Source of the DNA: Euryarchaeota archaeon UBA4
GTDB lineage: Archaea; Thermoplasmatota; Poseidoniia; Poseidoniales; Thalassarchaeaceae
Assembly (NCBI GenBank): GCA_002497985.1
Contig: DAFQ01000046.1
Coordinates: 1 to 6,090 of the forward strand
DNA length: 6,090 bases
Direction of reading: 5' to 3'
Shown here: positions 1 to 5,306 of the stretch, one piece after another
How positions within the stretch are numbered: the first letter of the stretch is position 1
How the letters are laid out: each line of letters opens with the position of its first letter
Notes under the pieces: model-generated
Database searches by the model: none
Told to the model about the DNA's origin: nothing
The model's input: only the letters and a program-made list of their open reading frames with translations
Made by a program: the position numbers and the translations under genes

Positions 1-12
1 AACCAAGACTGA

Positions 13-888
13 CTACTCCCCTATCCAGTGGGCGACCCTGTCGTGTATGGTGCTACGGAAGGTAAGTAGCTGCAAGGTAGGCCCATTGAGGTCCACAGTT
101 ACGGTAGCGCCCCTGGTGAAGTGGAACTCGTCCCAACCATCAGCCACCACATACCCCCGATGCATGTCGCTGGTCATAACAGTCGGCTCATCAGTCCAAG
201 CCCAGTAAGAGCCATCATCATCCCTGTCTCCCCTCGGCAAGTCCCTAGCCACGAAGAGGTAGTGCCCGTCTATCTGTTCGAGGGGGAATGTCGTCCCCTC
301 TATGTTGGCTACGTGCCTGAACCATGCGCCCTGTCCAAGGAACGTCGAAAATAGGCACCCGGATGAGTGCTGGACAACGTCAATAGCATCCGAAGATCTC
401 TGGAGCCTGTACTTCGAGGGCTGATACTGGTGGGTATTGGCAACTAGAAGGTCGTTCAATGCAGGATCAGTCAGTATCTTGTTCCCGCTCGTGGTGACAA
501 TTTCCGCTTGTAGGCGTGGCAGGACGTTGACAATGGCGCTTCCTCTGATGGCAACTCTGATGTCATCAGCGAAGCTTTCCGGGTCGCTACCCATGTAGAA
601 GCCATATGAGCCGTCCTCGTAATCGTCCCTTGGATGGCTATTTACTCCCATCACGGGAGTCTTGTCGTCGACGGAGTGAGCTATCGATGTCAGTGTCCCA
701 TCACCCCCTAGGACAACAACAAGGTCTGGATCATCGAAGTCCCCTCTCCTAACTGTCTCTCTAGCGGTGTAGTCAACTCTGACTGAGCCCTCCCTCTCTA
801 GTTCGTCCAGAACAGACCTCACGTTTTCCAGGGCCTTGTCATGGACTTCCTCGAAGTTCTTTTTGTAGACTACCAGGACGTCTGTCAC
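13..888 (-). CDS. NAD kinase family protein (ATP-NAD kinase, NADK2-like variant)
   Basis: Likely phosphorylates NAD to NADP in the cytosol. With the longest possible start (TTG at 954) it has 313 codons; residue numbers here use that frame. The diagnostic GGDGT motif is at residues 83-87 after a hydrophobic strand (LVVVL), and an LND motif at 166-168 corresponds to the family's NE/ND motif. A GVNSHP segment at 103-108 stands where many kinases have GINxGxLGFL, which recalls the NADK2-type GVNxDP form. The usual GSTA element after the SSG motif (197-199) appears as GQGA at 207-210, a departure that could affect binding. I prefer the GTG start at 888 because GGAGTGAT lies just upstream at good spacing and the family's first strand (TDVLVVYKK) begins there. 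ATG at 924, ATG at 945 and TTG at 954 are alternatives that would add an unconserved, glycine/arginine-rich leader. The gene ends in TAG. The fold assignment is firm; the precise substrate (NAD or NADH) and phosphate donor are not visible. Confidence 0.88.
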   Translation of the reverse strand: MTDVLVVYKKNFEEVHDKALENVRSVLDELEREGSVRVDYTARETVRRGDFDDPDLVVVLGGDGTLTSIAHSVDDKTPVMGVNSHPRDDYEDGSYGFYMGSDPESFADDIRVAIRGSAIVNVLPRLQAEIVTTSGNKILTDPALNDLLVANTHQYQPSKYRLQRSSDAIDVVQHSSGCLFSTFLGQGAWFRHVANIEGTTFPLEQIDGHYLFVARDLPRGDRDDDGSYWAWTDEPTVMTSDMHRGYVVADGWDEFHFTRGATVTVDLNGPTLQLLTFRSTIHDRVAHWIGE

Positions 889-891
889 GTC

Positions 892-899
892 ATCACTCC
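892..899 (-). promoter_or_regulatory. Shine-Dalgarno site deciding the NAD kinase start
   Basis: On the minus strand this reads GGAGTGAT, with 7 bases between the GGAG core and the GTG codon at 888. It closely matches the Shine-Dalgarno sequence ahead of the flotillin gene in the same window (GGAGTGA), which supports GTG 888 over the upstream in-frame ATG and TTG codons, none of which has such a site. Confidence 0.55.
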
Positions 900-949
900 C
901 GTCCCCTCCTCTAGGCCGTCCCATATAGGAGACTCGCCCCGGCATTCTC

Positions 950-961
950 GGCAATATTGTG
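950..961. promoter_or_regulatory. possible bidirectional TATA-like element between divergent genes
   Basis: The perfect palindrome CAATATTG (952-959) is the most AT-rich point between the divergent NAD kinase and lipoprotein genes. With the usual archaeal distance of about 27 bases from TATA box to start site, transcripts would begin near 929 on the minus strand and near 982 on the plus strand. Both fit the preferred starts at 888 and 1008. No clear purine-rich BRE flanks it, so this is a positional inference only. Confidence 0.3.
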
Positions 962-1007
962 ACCTGTGTTGCATGCCTTCATCAGCATCAAGCTCCTGCG
1001 AGTCAGT

Positions 1008-2081
1008 GTGAGGGTGCTTCTGACAGTGTCTTTCGTCATCATTGCCTCCTGCCTTTCAGGGTGCTTGGAGGTCGAGTCTGACGACTGTCCTGAAATGGGT
1101 TGCTTCCCTCTGACTTCAGATGCATTGAATGAAATCCTGTCTGACCCGAACTCTTTCGACGTTCTGGAGTATTCTGGAATATTCGACAGAATGAGGGTAG
1201 AGACCACGTCTTCATCCACAGTCCAAGGCCAATTCGGAGAGGTGTATTGGAGTGTGGCAAAGGACGACTCCTCACAATTGAGATCTGTGGCTACAAGAGT
1301 TACTCTTGGAACATACTCCATGAATAACGAAGTCATCGAGGGTAGCACGACCACCACCAACATCAGGATCGGAAATGTCTGGTTCGAGGGCAGGGACGAG
1401 GCCCCCCACTACTCAGACCCGTTCGTGGAGTTCGCCGAACTGGCAAATTCCGATCCGAGTGGGGAGTGGCCCCCATTTGGTTTCGACACTTCGAAGATTT
1501 CCGGAATGGATTGGAGGATTACGGGGGACGAGTTCTCGACGCAGCAAGTCGCATCCGCCACTAACTCGACCCACACAATAGTCCTAGAGCTAATTGGCGA
1601 CCCCCCTCTCATAACATCCATTGAGACGTATGCAGGCGACGAGGAGCAGTTCGTCCTGACCGTCTCAACAGGAGACGAAGTCAGCCTGGAGCTTTTGGAG
1701 GGAATTGACAGGGCACCTCTCGGTTTCAGCCCGGACCCCTCCTTTCTCGTTGAAGGGGGCGTTACCCAGTGGGCCGGTTCAGTTCAGAGTGGATTCGCTA
1801 CCGAGTCAGAACCCTCTGACCTTGAGATACATGGCATCATTGGAATGGGTGACAATGCATCATCGGTCTCCTCTATGAGGCTGGATTCGGGACTTCATAA
1901 CGTATCTCTGGATGACGGTTCCTGGTGGGAATTCGTCTGGTCCGATCAGGATTCCAACGGCCTAGTTTCCAGTGGGGATATCTATGCTGTCAGGACTAAT
2001 TCAACCGGGGAACTGGGTATCGCGATTTACGACTTGTGGGCAGATGACTGGACGGGCGGGCCTCTCGCATCTCAGGAATGA
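1008..2081 (+). CDS. secreted lipoprotein of unknown function with EF-hand-like loop
   Basis: Predicted to be exported and anchored on the outer face of the membrane by a lipid on cysteine. From the GTG at 1008 the N-terminus is MRVLLTV, then a hydrophobic core and a lipobox LSGC whose Cys codon is at 1062-1064. The open frame extends upstream to GTG 966 and TTG 969, but those starts would give an overlong n-region, and no start here has a clear Shine-Dalgarno site. The mature part (about 340 residues) is acidic and rich in Ser, Thr and Gly, with alternating beta-strand patterns. It has exactly two further cysteines (DDCPEMGC), a probable disulfide. Near the C-terminus, codons from 1944 to 1979 encode DQDSNGLVSSGD, which fits a 12-position EF-hand or dockerin-like calcium loop. 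Four N-X-S/T sequons lie in the second half. I do not recognise a named family. The stop overlaps the start of the ABC exporter (ATGA), so the two are probably co-translated and may work together. A substrate-binding or lipid-carrier role for the exporter is only a hypothesis. Confidence 0.8.
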   Translation: MRVLLTVSFVIIASCLSGCLEVESDDCPEMGCFPLTSDALNEILSDPNSFDVLEYSGIFDRMRVETTSSSTVQGQFGEVYWSVAKDDSSQLRSVATRVTLGTYSMNNEVIEGSTTTTNIRIGNVWFEGRDEAPHYSDPFVEFAELANSDPSGEWPPFGFDTSKISGMDWRITGDEFSTQQVASATNSTHTIVLELIGDPPLITSIETYAGDEEQFVLTVSTGDEVSLELLEGIDRAPLGFSPDPSFLVEGGVTQWAGSVQSGFATESEPSDLEIHGIIGMGDNASSVSSMRLDSGLHNVSLDDGSWWEFVWSDQDSNGLVSSGDIYAVRTNSTGELGIAIYDLWADDWTGGPLASQE

Positions 2082-3898
2082 CTCACAGTCATATTCAAAC
2101 GAACTACTGTCAAGGGGCCCATATGTCCGGAGGCAGGCATCCCCTGTCACGATTGCTGACTCATCTAGAGGACCACAGATCAACAGTAATATTGGCCTCT
2201 ATTTGCTCTATTCTGAACAAAATCTGGGACTTGGCCCCGCCTGTGCTGATTGGAATGGCAATCGATGTCGTCGCGGCCAGGGAGGACTCCTTCCTAGCTG
2301 GGATGGGTTATCCAGACGTCTACGACCAACTGTATATTTTGACAGGTATCACGGTACTCATTTGGGTGCTTGAGTCATTATTCCAGTACTTCTACGCAGT
2401 ATTATGGAGAAATCTAGCACAGACCGCACAGCATGAGCTCAGAATGTCTGCCTACTCCCATATTCAGGATCTGGAGATGCAGTGGTTCTCAGAGCAATCG
2501 ACAGGGGGACTCATGTCGATAATGAACGACGATGTCAATCAACTGGAGAGGTTCCTTGATCAGGGCGCCACAGATCTCTTGCACGTTGCGACTACGATCA
2601 TTGTAGTTGGGGGGATAATGTTCACCGTGGCCCCGGAAGTGGCACTTCTAGCGATAATCCCAGTTCCGGTGATAGTCACAGGATCGTTCATGTACCAGCG
2701 CAGGATTGGAACACGCTACTCACTAGTTAGAAACAAGGTAGCCGAGCTAAACGCGCTTCTGAACAACAATCTGCAGGGAATCACAACCATCAAGTCGTTC
2801 ACTGCAGAGAAGAGGGAGGCGAATCGCGTTGAGAAGGCCTCGACTTCATACAGGGATGCAAATCGCGAGGCGATACGGCTATCTGCCTCGTTCGTACCAA
2901 TAATCAGGATGGCAATCCTGTTCGCATTCACAGCGAACATGCTCGTCGGAGGGTGGTTCGCATTAGAGGGCACAATAAGCCTGGGCGCATACTCAGTAAT
3001 CGTCTTCATCACCCAGAGGCTCCTTTGGCCGCTCACTCGACTGGGGGAGACCTTCGACCTATACCAGAGGGCAATGGCCTCTACAACAAGGGTGCTGGAC
3101 CTCTTAGACACAGAGGTCGGAATAGTGGAGGGGGATGCTGTTCTGGAAGGAGTCAGGGGCGAGATAGCCTTCTCCGACGTCAGCTTCTCATACCCTGGAA
3201 GGGAAACGGTCCTCGAGGGATTGAACCTCATTGTCCCGGCCGGAAAGACCGTTGGCCTAGTGGGCTCTACGGGTTCTGGGAAGACTACCATGGTCAGGCT
3301 TCTCCTCAGGTTCCACGATCCAGATGAGGGCGCTGTTTCGTTGGACGGTCACGACGTAAGGGAACTAACTTTGGAATCGCTTCGAGGATCAATATCGCTA
3401 GTAAGCCAGAACACAACTCTGTTCCCAGGAACCGTGATGGACAATGTTAGGTATGGAAATCCACAAGCCACAGACGAGCAGGTCTACGAGGCTTCCAGAA
3501 TCGCCGAGGCAATTTCATTCATTGAGAATCTCCCTGAAGGATGGAGCACGGATATCGGCGAAGGGGGACACAGGCTTTCCGGAGGTCAGAGGCAGAGGAT
3601 TGCAATAGCGAGGGCCGTACTGAAAGATGCACCGGTACTAGTCCTAGACGAGGCAACAAGCAACGTCGACAACGAGACGGAGGCAGCCCTGAAGAGATCC
3701 ATAGGTCTGATTTCCAAGGACAGGACGACCCTCATCATCGCCCACAGGCTCTCTACTGTAAGGAACGCCGACATCATCGCCGTTCTAGGGGACGGGGGCA
3801 TTACTGAGACGGGGACCCACGATTCCCTCCTTGAGTCGGGCGGCCTGTACTCTAGACTGTGGGCGGTCCAGACTGGAGAGCCCGGAAATGGGCAGTGA
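2078..3898 (+). CDS. ABC exporter half-transporter (MsbA/Sav1866/multidrug-lipid type)
   Basis: A fused membrane and ATPase subunit of 606 residues, the usual length for homodimeric type IV exporters that move lipids, drugs or peptides out across the membrane. The exporter membrane domain has about six helices (roughly residues 36-64, 84-110, 165-186, 188-206, 270-290, 297-315). The nucleotide-binding domain follows: A-loop Tyr372, Walker A GSTGSGKTT at 396-404, Q-loop Gln444, signature LSGGQ at 500-504, Walker B VLVLDE at 520-525 with catalytic Glu525, D-loop SNVD, and H-loop His556. All catalytic residues are present, so it should be active. There is no peptidase or other extra domain. The ATG at 2078 overlaps the lipoprotein stop by four bases. 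A second in-frame ATG at 2123 follows AAGGGG at 5 bases; the intervening 15 residues look unconserved and polar, so translation may really begin there, giving 591 residues. The family is certain but the substrate cannot be read from sequence. Confidence 0.95.
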   Translation: MTHSHIQTNYCQGAHMSGGRHPLSRLLTHLEDHRSTVILASICSILNKIWDLAPPVLIGMAIDVVAAREDSFLAGMGYPDVYDQLYILTGITVLIWVLESLFQYFYAVLWRNLAQTAQHELRMSAYSHIQDLEMQWFSEQSTGGLMSIMNDDVNQLERFLDQGATDLLHVATTIIVVGGIMFTVAPEVALLAIIPVPVIVTGSFMYQRRIGTRYSLVRNKVAELNALLNNNLQGITTIKSFTAEKREANRVEKASTSYRDANREAIRLSASFVPIIRMAILFAFTANMLVGGWFALEGTISLGAYSVIVFITQRLLWPLTRLGETFDLYQRAMASTTRVLDLLDTEVGIVEGDAVLEGVRGEIAFSDVSFSYPGRETVLEGLNLIVPAGKTVGLVGSTGSGKTTMVRLLLRFHDPDEGAVSLDGHDVRELTLESLRGSISLVSQNTTLFPGTVMDNVRYGNPQATDEQVYEASRIAEAISFIENLPEGWSTDIGEGGHRLSGGQRQRIAIARAVLKDAPVLVLDEATSNVDNETEAALKRSIGLISKDRTTLIIAHRLSTVRNADIIAVLGDGGITETGTHDSLLESGGLYSRLWAVQTGEPGNGQ

Positions 3899-3939
3899 CG
3901 GGAACACCTTGATGAGGAGCCCCCCTTTCCCTATGTAAC

Positions 3940-4287
3940 ATGGCACGTGTAGATTCGATGCTATGGTTCATGATGGGATTCGCTCAATTGCTCCTCGGTG
4001 GCCGTATCGGCGGCGATCCAACCTTGGAACTACTCGGATTAATCCTACAGGGAACTGGCGGCAGCTCAGTGATTCTCGGGATATACTTCTTGATGTTCCT
4101 GGCCAGGCATGAGAAGGAGTTCACGGAGGGATACTCAAAGATGGAGAAGACTGCCTTCCTGAGGGATGCAGAAGGCAGGGTAGTAGATCTCGAGGACACT
4201 ACACCCAAGGCAGTTAAGGCGATCTGGTACATTGTCCCGACTGGACTGACTATCATTGGTGCCCTAGCATGGCTAACTTCCGGATGA
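3940..4287 (+). CDS. small membrane protein, unknown function (115 aa)
   Basis: I do not recognise a family. The protein appears to have three membrane segments: residues about 6-20, about 29-54 (with a glycine-rich break GTGGSS), and about 93-112. Between the second and third lies a charged loop of about 38 residues (ARHEKEFTEGYSK through DLEDTTPK). The first ATG after a 41-base gap from the ABC gene is the start. The only purine-rich stretch upstream, GAGGAG at 3914-3919, is 20 bases away and too distant to be a good ribosome site, so the message may be leaderless or read through from the exporter. It sits 4 bases ahead of another small membrane protein, and the pair is very probably one transcription unit. 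Coding status rests on the membrane pattern, the clean ATG start and tight packing with the neighbour. Confidence 0.72.
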   Translation: MARVDSMLWFMMGFAQLLLGGRIGGDPTLELLGLILQGTGGSSVILGIYFLMFLARHEKEFTEGYSKMEKTAFLRDAEGRVVDLEDTTPKAVKAIWYIVPTGLTIIGALAWLTSG

Positions 4288-4291
4288 AAGC

Positions 4292-4546
4292 ATGGCACTA
4301 GATGACGTGATCGACCGAATGATCGAGAATCCTGCCTATGATCAGATGGGGGGGTACCAGATATTCTTGAGGAGATTTGCCATCCCCGTTGTCCTGATAC
4401 TAATCGCCCTTTTCATCTACACCGCATTGGACAGTTACTTGACCAGCAGCTGGAACCTAATCCTCACCTCAGCATTGACGGGCCTGTGTGTAGGTCCAAT
4501 ACTCGCCATTGAGAGATACACGGCAATGAGAAAGAACAACAAGTAA
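4292..4546 (+). CDS. small two-helix membrane protein, unknown function (84 aa)
   Basis: I do not recognise a family. The N-terminal 25 residues are polar and acidic (LDDVIDRMIENP), followed by two hydrophobic segments at about 28-46 and 53-73, and a basic tail (RYTAMRKNNK). By the positive-inside rule, the arginines before helix 1 (LRR) and the basic tail put both ends in the cytoplasm, leaving a short outer loop. The ATG lies 4 bases after the TGA of the 115-residue membrane protein, so the two are almost certainly co-transcribed and perhaps translationally coupled. They may form a small complex. The gene ends in TAA shortly before the separate promoter-like element of the NfeD gene. Confidence 0.72.
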   Translation: MALDDVIDRMIENPAYDQMGGYQIFLRRFAIPVVLILIALFIYTALDSYLTSSWNLILTSALTGLCVGPILAIERYTAMRKNNK

Positions 4547-4557
4547 CATTCGTAGTT

Positions 4558-4567
4558 GGTAAATTAG
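4558..4567 (+). promoter_or_regulatory. TATA-like box of the NfeD-family gene
   Basis: GGTAAATTAG is the most AT-rich spot in the 60-base gap after the 84-residue gene. It lies about 41-47 bases before the ATG at 4607, placing a transcript start near 4590 with a short leader that includes the ribosome site. The same TAAATT core recurs ahead of the flotillin gene. It is a motif match only, with no clear BRE. Confidence 0.4.
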
Positions 4568-4598
4568 CCGAATGGGTCAAATGCCTAATGCCCCCGTA

Positions 4599-4602
4599 GG
4601 AG
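4599..4602 (+). promoter_or_regulatory. Shine-Dalgarno site of the NfeD-family gene
   Basis: GGAG (within GTAGGAG) sits 4 bases before the ATG at 4607. It fixes this ATG as the start, consistent with the short polar N-terminus before the first membrane helix. Confidence 0.5.
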
Positions 4603-4606
4603 TTCA

Positions 4607-5206
4607 ATGGTTGACATTGACGACTTCAATATTTTCGATTTGGTTGGACTTGGAGAGGCGACCGGACTGGAGTTCATTTTCGCTGCATCGGCCTTGCTAG
4701 GGGGGATACTCTTCCTGCTCTGGTTCATACTGATGACAGTCGGCGGTGTAGCAGAAGGCGTCTTCGAGGGGCTCTTCGGACTCGAGATTGATGTCCTCAG
4801 CTCCGATGCCTCGTTCAAGGCATTGACTTTCCAAGGGGTCATGGCATTCATGATGTTCTTCGGACTAGCCGGGTTATTTGTTCTGAAGTCAGAGGGCTCC
4901 GATCCTGTAGCTGTGGCTGTTGGGGGAATCGCTGGAACTGCCTCAATGTACGGTACAGCCAAGCTATTCGAACTATTCCTGGCCATGCAGTCCACAGGCA
5001 ACGTCGAGATCGAGGACACGGTGGGTGCCAAGGGCACTGTCTACCTAGTCATTCCACACGAAGGGGTCGGCCAGGTGCAGATAGAGACTGGGGGTTCCCT
5101 TTCGGTTTACAATGCTAGGGCCGAGGACCAGCAGGAGATTGGTACTGGCAGAATGATCGAGGTAGTGGGCACCCTCGGCGAAGTCCTAATCGTCAAGAGG
5201 ATTTAG
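4607..5206 (+). CDS. NfeD/YuaF-like membrane protein with C-terminal OB-fold domain
   Basis: A 199-residue flotillin-partner type protein. It has a polar, acidic N-terminus, then probable membrane helices at about 21-45, 75-94 and 99-127, and a soluble C-terminal beta domain from about 138 to 199. That domain shows the NfeD OB-fold pattern: GAKGTVYLVIP, then GVGQVQIETGG, the NARAED turn, IGTGRMIEVV, and the closing strand LIVKRI. There is no serine protease (ClpP-like) domain, so it belongs with the short YuaF-type rather than the long NfeD1a proteins. In bacteria such proteins are encoded beside flotillin and help organise or stabilise flotillin-rich membrane patches. Here flotillin starts 100 bases downstream on the same strand, which strongly supports the assignment. 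The loop between helices 1 and 2 is short and acidic. The exact role in this archaeon is inferred from family and context. Confidence 0.85.
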   Translation: MVDIDDFNIFDLVGLGEATGLEFIFAASALLGGILFLLWFILMTVGGVAEGVFEGLFGLEIDVLSSDASFKALTFQGVMAFMMFFGLAGLFVLKSEGSDPVAVAVGGIAGTASMYGTAKLFELFLAMQSTGNVEIEDTVGAKGTVYLVIPHEGVGQVQIETGGSLSVYNARAEDQQEIGTGRMIEVVGTLGEVLIVKRI

Positions 5207-5215
5207 TTTCCCCCT

Positions 5216-5226
5216 GAGTAAATTCC
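5216..5226 (+). promoter_or_regulatory. TATA-like box ahead of flotillin
   Basis: GAGTAAATTCC lies just after the NfeD-family stop codon, about 85 bases before the flotillin ATG. It shares the TAAATT core with the element at 4558-4567. Transcription from it would give a leader of roughly 55-60 bases. A separate flotillin transcript is therefore possible besides read-through from the NfeD gene. Confidence 0.33.
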
Positions 5227-5293
5227 TTCTGGACCCCCTTCTTCTGGCCCTGCCGGCAAAGACTTCATGACCAGTGACTCCTTCTACGGTCTA

Positions 5294-5300
5294 GGAGTGA
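5294..5300 (+). promoter_or_regulatory. strong Shine-Dalgarno site of flotillin
   Basis: GGAGTGA, a close match to the archaeal consensus, ends 6 bases before the ATG at 5307 and fixes that start. It indicates well-initiated, independent translation of flotillin. Confidence 0.65.
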
Positions 5301-5306
5301 CTACGA

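Noticed and set aside
911..1363. 150-codon open frame on the minus strand across the divergent gap
   Set aside because: It overlaps both the NAD kinase start and the lipoprotein signal region, shows no recognisable domain, and is better explained as a shadow of the lipoprotein coding frame.
2716..3291. 191-codon open frame on the minus strand inside the exporter gene
   Set aside because: It lies entirely opposite a highly conserved ABC transporter frame, is Ser/Pro/Arg-rich with no domain, and is a complementary-strand shadow.
3899..3939. C-rich tract (CCCCCC then TTTCCC) after the exporter as a possible terminator
   Set aside because: I see no stable hairpin and no long T run, so a terminator cannot be supported; read-through into the small membrane genes remains possible.
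4585..5037. 150-codon open frame on the minus strand opposite the NfeD-family gene
   Set aside because: The plus-strand frame has a ribosome site, membrane helices and an OB-fold pattern; the minus frame is a Ser/Pro/Thr-rich shadow.
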